Shown: positions 1-12,670 of the stretch, one piece after another
Layout: each line of letters begins with the position of its first letter
Numbering within the stretch: position 1 is the first letter of the stretch
NCBI GenBank assembly: GCA_021234155.1
Contig: JAJEKV010000036.1
Span: forward strand, 7,267,426-7,331,425
Length of the DNA stretch: 64,000 bases
Direction of reading: 5' to 3'
Origin: Isoetes taiwanensis
Taxonomy: Eukaryota > Streptophyta > Lycopodiopsida > Isoetales > Isoetaceae
Notes under the pieces: model-generated
What the model saw: the letters and a program-made list of their open reading frames with translations, nothing else
Database searches by the model: none
Told to the model about the DNA's origin: nothing
Position numbers and translations under genes: made by a program

Positions 1-1046
1 TTTTCGTCATTTCCAAAGCAGAGGCAGATAAAGCCCAAAAGGCCAACTTCTTGAGGGTTGATGTTAGGAAACTCCTCCAGGTGGTTACAGGATTACTCTT
101 CCACAACAGAGTGTTGTGACAAGATCTGGCAGGTCATCGAAGCGATCATTACAGGTTACCCAAGTTGGAGCTGATAGGCCTTCAAAGCGACCGGTAGCAG
201 CGCAAACTCAAACTAAAGATTCTTCAAATCTCAATCCTAATCATCAGAGAATTTATGAGGAAGACGAGTTTGTGGAACTCGCAACCTATGATATGGAGGC
301 TTTGGGAATTACAGGATCAGTGATTGGAATGGCTAAACATGGAAACGTGATCGAGGGACACGCCTTCAATGATAGAAAGCTTGCTCTCAAGCTTTTTGAC
401 CTTAGGAAGGAGGAAGCCACAATTGCTCTAGTGAGGGAACAGAAAGCTTACCACAGACTCAAGTCACTCCAAGGTTCATGCATTCCAAGAATGTTGGCAG
501 TGGGTCGGCTTGCTCACACAAACGTGGTATTCCTTGCCCTCACGGACGAGGCTGACGTTGATGTGATCCAGCTGCTGCAAAGGGAAGATCACAGGAAGAC
601 GTCGCAGAAGATCATAAAGTGCCTCTCGAGGATCCATGCATTCGGTGTTCTTCAAAATGACGTGAAGCTTTCAACATCCTCTGGAATAAAGGGAGTCCAA
701 AGTTCATCGACTTCGATGTAAGTATGGTGGGCACAATTAGCGACGAGGAGAAAACTAAGGAGATGGCTGTATTGAAAAATTTACTTGGTATGACTCTTAT
801 TCTGATTTTATTTTTCTATATTTTTTTTTTTGCTTACTACTGCAGCAAGTGTGGTTTATGCCAACTCCTTTTTTTTGTTTGTTTTGCAGCAAGAGTGTCA
901 GGTTAACTCTTGAGATGATTATTTGCCACGGTTGGAGCTTCTGGTGTTTTTGTTCAAGACTACGCACTTTGACTTCACTTGGCAGTCATGCCAGCATTAG
1001 CTTCAAATGGACAAAGCTCTATGGCCATTATATCCTTTCTAACTGA
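1..1046 (+). pseudogene. protein-kinase-like gene, broken by a frameshift
   Basis: Relic of a gene with a protein-kinase fold. The frame from about 116 carries LALKLFD (candidate ATP-binding lysine, about residue 92 counted from 116), LVREQKAYHRL (candidate helix-C glutamate, about residue 108) and HAFGVLQNDVKLS (an HRD-like catalytic loop, Asp about residue 182). The expected continuation NILWNKGSPKFIDFD, with DFD where DFG is usual, lies in the next frame, so one base is missing near 675. A plausible intron runs from 788 to an acceptor at 889, with a second possible acceptor at 845. A piece in another frame at 3-110 (AQKANFLRVDVRKLL) may be upstream coding sequence. The start is unknown; the frame at 116 opens with GTG. 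The substrate is unknown and the HRD arginine is missing, so it may descend from an atypical kinase. The fold is moderately sure; the pseudogene status is clear. Confidence 0.6.
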
Positions 1047-2620
1047 GGATTATTTTGTGTAGCAGAAATATAGGCATTATCTAGTGCAAGCTGTTTTAGT
1101 GCACTTTTAAAATCTATCAAAGTAAAAGTCCAGAATTTACCAGCTAGGTATCATTGATATTAGATGATATATCTGTTACCTCATGCCATGAATTTGTAGT
1201 AAGTATAACTCTTGTCTAAATACCTTTATTCATACATATTTTAAATGTCAATTTAAATTCATTACACATTTTGATGCCTAGTGCCAAATCAGTGTTGGGA
1301 AAGCGTTGTTCCCTTATAGCAAAACTCCAACAATTATGCGGAGGCTTCCTACTATGTTATTAAATGCCACATTGAATATCACACATATATCACTCAAACA
1401 TATTCAGCACTGCGTCTGCAACCACTTGAAGTATTATTGTGTGTACCTTGCTATTGATATCGACGATCTTTTTCCCATCTTTTAAGGAATTTATAACTCT
1501 AAAAGGGCTTTTTGTTTAGGCATTTTTCATCAATTCTATCTTGATTTCTGAAAAACTCGTCCCAACTCTCGTCTATATTTTTTCTGCCAATAGTAACTAT
1601 AGCTTTATTTGTAGTTATTATTGAGACATTTCTTAATCTTACATTATCAATATGAAATTTAAGGCATGGATTACTTTCTGCGTCATTATAAGTTTTAGAT
1701 TTGAATATCCCAAAACAAGAAGATTTCAAAGAAATGGAGGTAAATATGATGACGACTTTTTATTGAGGCAGAATCAGGAAGATAGCGAAAAAATATAACT
1801 CGTATCACTTATACTATCAGAGGTATTAGTGTTACCCTTATGAAACATTCAATAAAAACATGGACTTATTTAGATTTTTAGGTAATACTTCAGAGATGCC
1901 ATTAAGATTATATGTATTAATCAATTCCTCTTGATTTTTAATAATTTTTTAAGTTTTACTTATATACATTTATCTTTAAATTAAAAAATATATTAGATAT
2001 TAAAGTATAAGATTTCTAAATGAATTTTCATTTGAATCTATCTAGAATTAGATATTTTGTGAATATAAAATTTAAAGTTTTAGTGATTTAACAAATTTAC
2101 AATTTGACAATTACACCAAATTGTAAATAAAATTTGATGGCTTGATGATCGATTCACTTAAAACTACCACGACAATGTTACAATTTACAAATATTTACTT
2201 AACACTTCTAAAAATATTTTATGAAAGTTTTAGGTTGACACTGATTAAATCAAAATTTTTTGTTCTAATAACAAATTTTTAAATATTTTATTTTTGATGG
2301 AGTAACCCATATCAAAAATTAATCCATAATAAACTATTCATATTTTTTTTGTTAAAAGATAAACATAATCGTTCAATTAAGTTAATATATAACTTTCTTT
2401 AAATATTTCATAAAAATATTATTTTAATCATATAGAGTTCTTCTTATATGAAAAAATAATTCTAAATAAATTGAAGTGATAATTAATTTTGAAAGCAATT
2501 TTATGCGTTAGTAACAATCATACTTTTGACCTAAATTTAAATTGATGAAATTATTAGAATGAACAAGAATTGGAGTATGTATCTTATATTATAATGATAT
2601 ACTGTATTGGATGTATCAAA
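1047..2620. other. AT-rich intergenic stretch
   Basis: Strongly AT-rich sequence with many A and T runs. I see no convincing coding frame, RNA gene or repeat array. A 76-codon minus frame at 1499-1729 has no recognisable domain. Confidence 0.6.
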
Positions 2621-2719
2621 CCCTAATTTGAATGGCAGAGATCATCTGATTGAATCTGAAGGCCGAGATTTATCGCACGACTTCCCACTACTATGATTGG
2701 TCGTGATTTGATCTCTTCA

Positions 2720-2915
2720 GGGGAAAGGAAAAGAAAAGGGGAGAAAAGGCACAGGTAAAAAGAGAAAGGGAAGGAAAAAGATGCATGGGGAAAAGCAAAA
2801 GAGAAGAAGGGCAAAGAAATGTAAAAAAGGAATGGAAAAATGGCCTGTGAAAAAAAAAAAAAAAAAAATAGAAACAAAGAGGGGGGAAGGGAAGGAAGGA
2901 AGGAAGGAAGGAAGG
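2720..2915. repeat. polypurine tract with (GGAA)n
   Basis: The + strand is almost pure A/G from 2720 to 2868, in irregular GGGAAAAGG-like words. An A-run follows near 2850-2868, then an exact GGAA array at about 2886-2914. Its texture matches the longer tract at 5790-6485. It lies at the 3' side, in minus sense, of the LINE relic that follows, so it may include that LINE's pyrimidine tail. Confidence 0.75.
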
Positions 2916-2979
2916 TACTTTTATCGTCCACGGAGACCAATCGGTCTATGGGACCCAATACAAAAACGCAGCAAGCCGG

Positions 2980-5790
2980 ATTCTTGCCGGATTAAAAACC
3001 CACCCGAAGGGTTTTCGAGGGAAAACTGTGGCGACAATCACCTGGCCGACAAACTAACATACAAAATCGTAAACACCCAAATATATACAAATATGCATGC
3101 ACGGCGCCGCCCGATCTAATCAATGAGCAGACGGGCGGGGGCAAAGGTGACCTCAGTCCGGTCCACCTCACGAATGTACGACCCGGTGGCGCGTCACCGG
3201 CGGTGTGTTCATCGGCAAATGTAAGGGGCAAGTCCGCCGCAGACTAAGGGGCGTGATCGGCCCGGACCGAGCGGCCGGGCAACTCGAAAGTGTGAGACTC
3301 ATCCTCAATGGCACCCGTTTGACAAAGACCCAGCGAGCCCGTCTGGCGGGGCTCCCCAATCCACCGCCCGTCTCAATCGCGAAGATGGTGGGCACAATGC
3401 GCGCGAATGGGGCAATGAGTCTCAAGGCTTTTCGAGGGGCACCGGGGAACGCAGGTAGAGCTGTGGGCCCCGGGCTAACACGGGGTTGATGTGCTCCTTG
3501 TAATGGGCCGTTTTGACCTGCTCTAGAGCGCCGGGGTCCCAGAGCTTGCCAAGGAAACAAGCGTCTAGGTAGGGTCGCCACGATCGTCAGCCGTGGTCCA
3601 CCTGCGCATCGTGCTCTGCCGCGCTCCATCCGGCGAACCATCGATCTCTCTTACCCTCCAACAGGCCCCTAAGCCGTGGACTCATTGCCACAGTTAAGCC
3701 AAAAAGGAGCCGAAAGCATCACCCATAGTAACCACTTTCTGAAAATAGACGATGTGTCTATCAAGGGCTGCCCGCTGAAGCGGCAAGAATCCAGTTTCCT
3801 GCAGCAGAATCTGATAGGGAACTGAAGGTTTCACCCCAAGTGCCCGTGCCAAAAATGCCTTCTGCACCTGCTCCAAGTCATTCCATGTCGCCAAAGAGAC
3901 GACCGGGCCCCAAACCTCGACCCCGTACAGAAGGACAGGCTCGACCAGTGCCCGGAACAGATGTGACTGATGGCCCCAATCATAGAGCTCTGCCTGGTGA
4001 CTGTTGTTCTGCATGGCATAAAGCGCTTTCCAGCCTGCTGTCACCCGCAAGCGGATAGACGCCTCCCAGCAGAGCGAGGAAGGGAACTCCACCCCTAGAT
4101 ACTTGTAGGTGGGCGTGGCGCCCCGCGTCCCCCGATATGTGAGTGCGGGAGGCATGGGGTGGCGTGAAGAGGATATGAGAACCACCACGGTCTTGGCGGT
4201 TCGCACGCCAGCATGTTCGTAGCCCCATTGTATGTGTCTAGGGCATCCGTGAGACTGCATATAGCTTCGGGGTGTGGGCCAGCAGCCAACATCGTCCGCA
4301 TAGATGAGTCGGGCGATGACCCGGTGCAAAAGTGTATGCCACCACCCCGATGCTTTCGATAAGCCGGGCTCTAACCGACAATGTAGAGGCCAAAAAGTTG
4401 GCGAGAGGGGCAACCCTGCCGGGACCGATACTCATGGTGAATGCTTGGCCTATCGGCCGATCCTCGCCAAAAACAACTCTCATACAACTGTATATGGCAT
4501 TACGCACAAAGTGCGTGAGCCCCAGTTGATGCGATCCTAGCCCACGGCTTTTCCCCGGGAACCGATCAAAAGCCTTTATGGTCCACAAAGCAAAGAATAC
4601 AAGTCCCGCCGATGATTCCGGCCACCTTCAATCGGTGCCCGGTGTAAAGATATGGTCAATCGTTGAGTGGCGGGGTCTAAAGCCTCGCTTCGTGAGGCTC
4701 GCACATCTGCCTACTCTGCCCGGTCAACTCGCTGCCGAGAATGCCGATAACAATCATTTGGCAAATATTGAAGCCGACCATGATCGTCCGGGTAATTGGC
4801 CGGACATTGTGGGTCGCCCGCCTTGTGAATGGGAACAACCCCCTTGTGGTCCATTGTCTGGGAGACCTTCCCCGTAATGCTCAAGCAATTGTAGTGAGGG
4901 ACCCAAGACAAGCGGCCGCCCGGCCATTTGAGTAACTTCGGCCGCATACCATCGAGGTCACCGCCTTCCCATTAGCCGCCGCTGCGTGCCCCTCCTCAAC
5001 ATCCTCCTCCACGAGAACCAATGGGGGCCATCCCGGTGGGGGGTATGGGCGACGCTGCCCCCTCGTGGGTCATAGAGTTGCCGCAAAATACCGCTTCCCA
5101 CCGCCGGGTGTGATGTCCCCTCAGAGGGTCAGGCCTGGCCTTGGCACTCTGCGCCAAAAGGTTCGAGGATGAGTGTCCGCCCGGGCGAACATCTCCCCTC
5201 GATGCACGGGCAAGGTACCGCGCCTTTGTCTCCTTCGGATGGGCGATGCGTATCGCGGTGGTGGCCCGCAAGCGGGTACACGGATCCGCATGTGACGGAG
5301 CTGCCGCTTGTGTTCTTTTACACTCGCATCAAACCATCGGTTCGCTGGGAATGTTGTCGACTCGGCCCGGCGACGGGTCTTCTAAAGCACCCGCCCGCCG
5401 CATCCCATAATAGCGGTCACCGGGTCTGCCTGGCCGCTTCTAGTGTGGGAGGTCCGCACTTACCGGGAGGGCGCCCATGAGCATCTCGGCAGTAGTCCTC
5501 CTCGCCTGCTCATAATCTAGTCTCAACCGAGGACGCGAGGGGCTGGCATAGTGGGGTTCTCACGGCTTGCCAAACCAAGTCCAAATAAAGTGGGAGGTGA
5601 TCCGAGAGTCGACCTCCTCATCCCGGACTGTCTGTGCCCACCCGGAAACGACTGACGAGATGCATATCTTGCGCAACTACGAGCACATAGTCCACCACAC
5701 TAGACCCTCCCCCCCTGATTGTCCTGTCTGCATGTGCACTTGCGAGAATCGGGCCACTGTGACAGGCCATTGCAAATTATCAAGTCAAAA
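2980..5790 (-). mobile_element. LINE relic (endonuclease and reverse transcriptase), GC-rich
   Basis: Decayed non-LTR retrotransposon read on the minus strand. In 5'-to-3' order: the end of an apurinic-type endonuclease with SSVVDYVLV and SDHLPLYL (about 5720-5580, catalytic SDH), reverse transcriptase pieces including the YADD active site (LIYADDVGC, near 4290), VLLYGVEVWGPVV (near 3900), and a degraded C-terminal zinc knuckle aligned with RYCEVCGEDQVEDEEH of the copy at 56.7-59.4 kb (here LGLCQTGAIEDESH, near 3330). Stops and frameshifts are everywhere. Base composition is far more GC-rich than the flanks, unlike the other LINE copies here. It lies between two polypurine tracts. Identification rests on point-by-point similarity to the better copy. 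Confidence 0.75.
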
Positions 5791-6485
5791 ATACCCAAGG
5801 GAAAAAGGGTAACGGAAAAAGGGGAAGAAGAAAAGGGTGAAAAAACGAGAAAAAAGGTAAAGGGAAAGGGTGGGAAGAAGGGGACGAATAAAGCACATGC
5901 AAAAAAGAAAAGGGAAAGAAAAAACGAAAAAGGGAGATGAAAAAGAAAAAGGGAACTTGGAAAAATGGCATGAAGCAAAAAAGAAAAGGGAAGAGGGAAA
6001 GAGCATTCGGAAAAGGGGAAGAGGGAAAGGGTGAATAAAGAGGAAAAGGGAAGATCGAAAAGATAGCATCGAAAAAAAGAAGGAAGAGGTTAAAGAGAAA
6101 AGGTGAGGAAAGAGGAGAAGGGAAGGAGAAAAAGAGAGGGGAAAAGGAAGATAAAAAGGCATTGAGAAAAGGGAAAGAGGGAAAGAGTGGAAAAATGAGA
6201 AAAGGAGAGGGGGAAAAGGTGAACAGGAGAATGGTGGGAAGAAGGAGACGAATAAAGAGCATAGGAAAAGGGAAACAGAAAGGAAAAAAAGAAAAAGGGA
6301 GATGGAAAGGAGAAAAGTGAACCTAAAAAAAGGGCACGAGGAAAAAGGAAGGGGAAAAGGGCATGGGAAAAATAGGAAGAGGGAAAGGGTGAAGAAAGAG
6401 AAAAAGTGAAGCAAAAATAGAGCATCGAAAAAAGGAAGGAAAATGTTAGAGAGAAAAGGTAAGGAAAGAGGAGAAGAGAAGGGGC
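5790..6485. repeat. 700-bp polypurine tract
   Basis: The + strand is nearly all A and G for about 700 bases, made of irregular GGGAAAAGG, GAAAAAGG and GCATGGGAAAA words without a fixed period. The open frames across it encode only Phe/Ser/Pro/Leu low-complexity peptides and are not genes. Similar words occur at 2720-2870, on the other side of the LINE relic. Confidence 0.8.
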
Positions 6486-7660
6486 TACGGCTTAATGCCG
6501 GCTTGGAGGAGCGGCTCAAGCTCAACGCACTTTAGAATTAATATTTTTAAGGCTAGTATAAGTTAAGAACCTTATGTTTTAAATTAAAAATAGCCCAACG
6601 GCTGATAACGAGTCGCCCTTTTTCTCAGCTATTTGCAACTATTTTTCAATTATATCCTCCTATTATTTCTCAATTATTTCTCCTCCTTTTATATCAACTA
6701 TTTCTTAGCTGTTAAGCCGATGCATGTGATAAGTTTATTGCAATGGGCCTTTCCATGTCTCTAATCAAAATCAAATTATTTCTATTGATTTATCTCTATC
6801 AAGAATAACCTCGGGTGCTGGATAGAATGCCTTCTGCAACTTTAAACGGTCTTCAAAAACTTTTGGTCCTCAACATTTTCTCGCCTTCCTGTTGAAACGG
6901 AGCAATCTCAGATTTCAACGCTCTAGTATCCTCAGCTTTAGTGCCAATCATCATACAATCTTGGATTCTAGCCTGGTCTCCAGTGGTTTCCACGGAAGAT
7001 GGGGCTTCTTCCTCTGTTGTTGGTCTTGCTCCAAAACTTTCTAAAAATCCTAGAAGGTTTGAAACGGGCTCGTTCAAATCTTGATGGAATTGAATTTAAG
7101 CTTAGGTGCCATAGTAAACAACAAGCCAAGAGAATCGTGCCGAAGTGTAGATTATGATAAAAAATTTTGCCCAAATGCAAGAGAATTGTGACAAAATGAT
7201 TATTGTAGAAAAGTTTGCCGGAGTGCAAAATATGGTAGAAAAATTGTGGAGCACTAGAATCGACATTGAAAGGAACAACATGCCCAAACAAACAAGGCAA
7301 AGCTAAAGAAAATCAGACACACCAAACAAGCAAGGAAAATCGAGCACATGAGGAATTCGTGCTATGAAAAGGGAGGAATTCGTGCTATGAAAGGCTCAAC
7401 ACTTGGAAGAACTAAGGAGATGCAATGCGAGCTGATGAGGAAGAGAGGGATGAGAAAGGGAGCTAGAAGGGAAAAGGACAAAATAACTAATTGCAACTAC
7501 CTCCGTAGTTCTAGAACTTTGTTTTTCTTCTATTCGGTGAAACGAAGGAAAACACCATTTAAAATATTTATTAATGAGTAGGCAATAGTTCTGAAAGCTG
7601 AATATATAAATGAATATGAACTTTTCATATTCTGAAGCAAAGATATTAATACAAAATGGC
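6486..7660. other. no gene recognised; short duplication
   Basis: No recognisable gene. An adjacent duplication containing GAGGAATTCGTGCTATGAAA occurs at about 7349-7392. Loosely related words (AAATTTTGCC, AAAATTGTG) recur at 7110-7260. A minus frame at 6853-7077 is rich in Glu and Thr but matches nothing I know. Confidence 0.5.
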
Positions 7661-7689
7661 GTTGAGTTATATTTTATCTATTTGAGAGA

Positions 7690-10380
7690 CTCTGATCCTC
7701 CATCTCAAATTCCTCCTGAACTATATGGTTTCTTTAGACTATTTGATCATTTGTTTTAAAGATCAGGAGACTTTGAATCTTTCTTCACCTCGTCCTGAAG
7801 ACCATGTTATTCATTTATACCCAGATGCAAAGCCTCCAAATAGAGCGCCCTACAGAGTAAGTCATTTTGAGAAGCTGGAGCTAGAAAAGCAAATAAGGGA
7901 GATGTTGGAACGGCAATTGATTCAACCAAGCCGTTCTCCTTTTGAAGCCCATGTTATTCTGATCAGAAAGAAGGATAAGGGATATAGAATGTGCATGGAT
8001 TACAGGGCTCTTAACAAATTGACAATCAAAGATAAATTTCCAGTTCCTAGAGCAGATGATTTGTTTGATGAACTATGAGGCGCCTCCATATTTAGCAAGA
8101 TAGACCTTAAGTCAGGCTATTATCAAATCAGGATTAAGGAGTCAGATATTGAGAAAATAGCTTTCAAAACCACTTTTTATGAATTCAGAGTGATGCCATT
8201 TGGACTCACTAATGTGCCTGCAACTTTTTGTCGATTGATGGGAAGAGTTTTGGCATCTATGCTATGAAAATGCGTCATTGTGTTCTTTGATGACATTCTT
8301 GTCTACAGTAGATCCATAGAGGAGCATAAGGAACACCTTCAGCAAGTTTTTGATCTTCTCAGACAAAGTCAATTATTTATTAATGGATCCAAAAGTCGTT
8401 TCTTCGGCACATCGTATCCAAAGATGGGATTAGAATGGATCCAAATAAAGTGAAGGCTATTCTTGACTGGCCCTGACCTAATAATGTCAATGAATTGCAG
8501 TCCTTTGTACAATTGTGCAGTTATTACCACCGATTCATGAAGGATTTTGCGAAGATAACACTTTTGTTAAACAAGTTTTTGAAAAAGGATATACCATTTC
8601 AATGGAATAATGATGCAGAAAAAAGGTTTTCAGGATCTTAAGCATAAGATGGCAATTGAGTTTGTGTTAGCTCTACCCAGTTGGAACAAACCATTTTTAG
8701 TGTGTTCAGATACAAGGGGTAGTGATATTGGAGCAGTGCTTATGCAAGATGGTCACCATTAGTCATATGCTAAAGCATTCGGAACAGGGATACAATACTT
8801 ATGAGAATGAGTTGATTGCTTTAGTACATGCCCTAAAAAAATGGAGACATTACTTGATGGAGTTTAAATTCATAGCCCGATTTAATCAGCAGAGTTTGAG
8901 GCAATATTCAAACTCAAGATATAATAAATGCATGCCAGTTGAAACTCATTGATATTATAAAAGACTTTGAGGGCATGCAGCGAGAATATAAACCAGGGAA
9001 AGAAAATAAGATCGCTGATGCTTTAAGGAGGGTCTTTACATATGCAATGTCTATTGTTAGGATCACTGATTTGGACCCCATGAAAATGGATTATAGGAGT
9101 GATCCTTCTTTTGCAATACCATTCCATCGATTAGAAAAAGAAGACTGAGATCCTCTTGAAAAATACAGGTTGCAAAATGGTTCCCTTTTGTACCGAGATC
9201 GCTTATATGTTACGCAGGCATACCAGCAAATTCTTTATTCTAGGCATTGAGGAGTTCGAGCTATACTTGCTACTGTCAAAAGGTGATTCTATTGGTCGAA
9301 ACTGGAAAGGGGTGTTAGAAGATATGTGGAAGCTTCTACAGTTTGTCAGCAGATTAATGTTTCAATGAGTAAGCTGGCTGGATTGTTACAACCTTTACCA
9401 ATTCCAGAAACGCCATAGAAGCACATTACTATGGATTTCATCCAGGGATTGCCAAATTCTTCTCATAAAAACAATCAGATATGGACAGTAGTGGATAGAC
9501 TATATAATCTAAACAATCTCATTTCATTCCTATGACAGCTCCTCAAGCGAGCAAACTCTTTTTGAAAGAGATATTTAGGATACATAGTTTGCCTAATGCT
9601 TATCACAGATAGGGATCCAATATTCTGCAACAAATTTTGGACTAGACTTATGAAGAATTTGGGTACCATTTTGAACTTTTCTATGGTCATCCTCAAACAG
9701 ATGGCCAAACAGAAGTTGTTAACAAAACTATTAAGGATACGTTACGGGCTTATGTAGCAAGGAAAAGTCAGTGGGAAGATTATCTACATACGCTAGAATT
9801 TGCATATAACAATACTATTCATTCGGTAACATAGAAAACTCCATTTGAAATTGTCTACTGATGTGCATTAGATTCACCCATTACAAACGTTGGAGCTGAA
9901 GTTCTCGCTTCAGATGAAGCCACTCATGATTTTACTGAAGTTTTGAAAGAAGTCCAAGCTCGCATTCTCAAGAGTCAGGAAGCCATGATGTCTAGGTTAG
10001 CAAAAATGTGAAAAAAGTTGAATATAAACAAGGACAATGGATATGGATACATCTTCCTAAGAAGAGACTTTGAAAAATGGGTACAAGCTATGTGAAATTG
10101 GCACCCAGGTACTATGGGCCATTTCAAATTGAAGATAGAATAGTTGAGAATGCTTATCGCCTATGTCTATATGGGAAATAGACTAACCTTCATCCAGCAT
10201 TTAATGTTATGGTACTAAAGCCCTTCAAGGGAGGTGAAATTTCTCTTGAAGTTTTGCAGAAAATAGACTATCCAGATCCTCCTATCATTAAAGGAGATGA
10301 GGAGATACTAGAACTTGAGAATCTAAACAAATTGATATGATCAGTATTGAGTCCACCGCGTGTGTTCATGGTGTAAGCAG
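7690..10380 (+). mobile_element. decayed Ty3/gypsy pol
   Basis: Remains of a Ty3/gypsy polyprotein in the order reverse transcriptase, RNase H, integrase, which defines the superfamily. Visible motifs: IPPELYGFF just before RT (about 7705), MCMDYRALNKLTIKDKFPVP (about 7992-8050), [30 protein letters not shown] and the active site [12 protein letters not shown] (about 8276-8312). RNase H traces (IPFQWNNDAEKRF) are near 8590, the integrase catalytic region (ITMDFIQGLP) near 9426, then LITDRDPIF near 9600. Many stops and frameshifts run through the whole length, so it is inactive. No LTRs or chromodomain could be identified. Confidence 0.9.
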
Positions 10381-10679
10381 ATAGACAGGAGCCTCGAAGT
10401 ATAGTTGTGTAGTTTGAAAGGCAAACATGTTAGAAGCCTAAGCCTTTAACAGTCCTTGTGGATTACTTTGTAAACTTGATATTGTGGATTCTGAGAACAT
10501 AAAGCATTGTCATTGTATAGAACAACATATATTATGCAACTGTAGAAAATTGTTCACGTACATGTCCTTGAACATGGTTGGACATATAAATTCAGTTTTT
10601 TTACCTTGAGACTTTGGCTTAATAATGCTTTTTCATTTACGTCATCCAACTTAGCTATATAAATTTATGTAAGTCTAAT

Positions 10680-11130
10680 GGGATCTCATGTTATCTGGAG
10701 GGTTAACCCAATAGCCCATCTCATAAATGGAGTCTACAACTTTGCACCTAATTCATGTCTCATAAATTTCTTTACCATCTGCTCAATGGTTTTCCAAAGT
10801 CCTTCGAACAAACTAGGACCCCAAACCTCACAGCCATAGAGGACCACATGGGACCAATGTCTGTAGCAGCACAAAGGAGATTTTAATCTTCAATAGCAAC
10901 GCCCACAGGAATTTGTCTACTGAGACATTGAAGAGAATGTAGTGCTTCTTTTAGCTCTCCTTAGATTCGACCTAGAAGTTTTATGTATCCTAATGGCCAG
11001 TCCAGAGTGGCCGATGTTTTTGGTTTTTGTGTCTAATAAATGAAGATGCAAGGAGGAAGGGGTTAGAGGTTAAGGACATGTTAAGATTGACGGTAGCCCC
11101 ATGCCAGCAGGGTATGGTGTTAGGAAGGAG
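10680..11130 (-). mobile_element. LINE scrap, RT C-terminal region
   Basis: On the minus strand the segment VVLYGCEVWGPSLFEGLW followed by EQMVKKFMRHELGAK aligns with SAALYGSEIWGPSITQGLW and EQILKKFIRLELGVKA of the LINE at 56.7-59.4 kb. A preceding piece LKEALHSLQCLSRQ matches HKALYAMQSLCRR. Only the part downstream of the YADD box survives, and it is full of stops. It is another relic of the same LINE family. Confidence 0.7.
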
Positions 11131-12060
11131 CACGAAATTGATTAAGAATGTATGTCCTACAATCATGCCATAGAGGGACTAAGTATGGGAAGCACCATTA
11201 TATAATGCATACGGTCAAATTGACCCTGATATGTTCCAGGATAGCCAACTAACTTATGATGACAATGATGGCAATGCAGAGTTTGGGTACACCTTAGAGG
11301 GCATCCATCTATAATATGCTAAAATGAAGAACATTAAATTAGCATAGATACACACATACATTCACTTAAGCTGATTGCAAACAAGATAAATAACATAAGA
11401 TATCCTCTCGAGAGACTTAATTGACAAGGTCAATTGGTCATTGGTTAAGTGGGGACAAATGGATACGAGACTTGGAAATTTTCGAGGATGGATACTCAAG
11501 GTTGGGTCGAGTATGGTAATAACAATTATGGTTCACAATTTGACAACGTAACTGATAAGCCAAATTAATCAGGGCATGGTTGATGTTGGAATTGAGCACC
11601 TATGATCATTAAGGCAAAGGGCATGGATGTAAGATTGGCAGGTTCCTAGAGGGAAGACATGGTCGAATTATGTATTAGATCATTGAATAGATTGATAGTA
11701 TATATGTTGTAAGTCAATTACTTTTGATAGAGCTCATGCTCTAACATGCAATTTTAGGTGGTGGCAGTGATGCTGAGTTGAAGGATCAGGTAAGTGGAAA
11801 CATACAATCCATTTGGCAAATGGTTGATGTTTCATTGAGGCACCTAGGAAACGCACATGGATGTAAGACTTGTAGTTGCCTAGAGTTGTCTTTGATGGTT
11901 GGTACGCATGTTGTAAGTCGATTGCTTTTGGCAGGGCTTGCGTTCTAACATGCTCGTCTTCTAACATGTAATTTAAGGTGGTTGTGATGCTAAGTTGAAG
12001 GATCAGATAAGGAAAAACTGCAGCTTAATAGACACTAATTTATCATTTTCTTGCAAGAGG
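11131..12060. other. no gene recognised
   Basis: No coding frame or known element. Imperfect repeats of GATCATTGAAT- and TTGTAAGTCGATT-type words recur around 11690-11970, suggesting an old duplication. Confidence 0.4.
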
Positions 12061-12065
12061 AACAA

Positions 12066-12142
12066 GACAAAGATAAAACTACAGATGCATAGGGTGCATG
12101 TGTGCAAAGACAAAACTACAGATGCATAGGGTGCATGTGTGC
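12066..12142. repeat. 37-bp tandem duplication
   Basis: Two adjacent near-identical 37-base units, each containing CTACAGATGCATAGGGTGCA then TGTGTGC. They differ at one position (AAAGATAAAA against AAAGACAAAA), so the duplication is recent. Confidence 0.85.
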
Positions 12143-12339
12143 AACGTGATGAGATATGACGTTTAGGATTTTTCCAATGTACTCTCTGTCATTGGTTGAG
12201 CAAGCAATAAATTGTTTCCCCGACTAGTTTTATTGTGGCAAAAATGATGTGTGGACCACTAAGATTGGAACTTCACATCTATGAATACAACTTTTCCCAA
12301 AATCAAGTAAAAAAACAATGCATGTACAATTGTTGATTT

Positions 12340-12670
12340 AAGGCAAGGCTCCAACATGCCACGTGGGCTTCAGCATGCCAAGGTGGCTCACCTAAGCTCC
12401 AACATGCCAAGCTGGCACCAACATCCCAATTCAAACATCAATGGCCTAAAAATGCCATTTTTAATAAAATATATTTCAATGACGTAATTGATTTTATGTG
12501 TTAGTTCAAATGTTGGACCCCTTAAAATCTACCATGCCATCTGGTTGGCTTCAACGTGCCACGTGGGCTCTAACATGCTACATAGGCACGTGGGCTCCAA
12601 CATGCCAAGGCAACTCAAACATGCCACGTGGGCTCCACCATGCTACCTAGGTGTTGTAGCACGATGGATT
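12340..12670. repeat. imperfect repeats rich in CCACGTGGGCT
   Basis: The words CAACATGCCA and CCACGTGGGCT alternate irregularly here, with CACGTGGG cores near 12361, 12559, 12588 and 12624. CACGTG is the plant G-box core. No fixed period was found and no gene is adjacent, so these may simply be repeat units. Confidence 0.65.

Noticed and set aside
3168-5480. GC-rich block as bacterial contamination
   Set aside because: LINE endonuclease, YADD and zinc-knuckle landmarks align in order with the plant LINE at 56.7-59.4 kb.
5700-6525. Long Phe/Ser/Pro-rich minus frames
   Set aside because: They are translations of a polypurine tract with no stops by composition, not genes.
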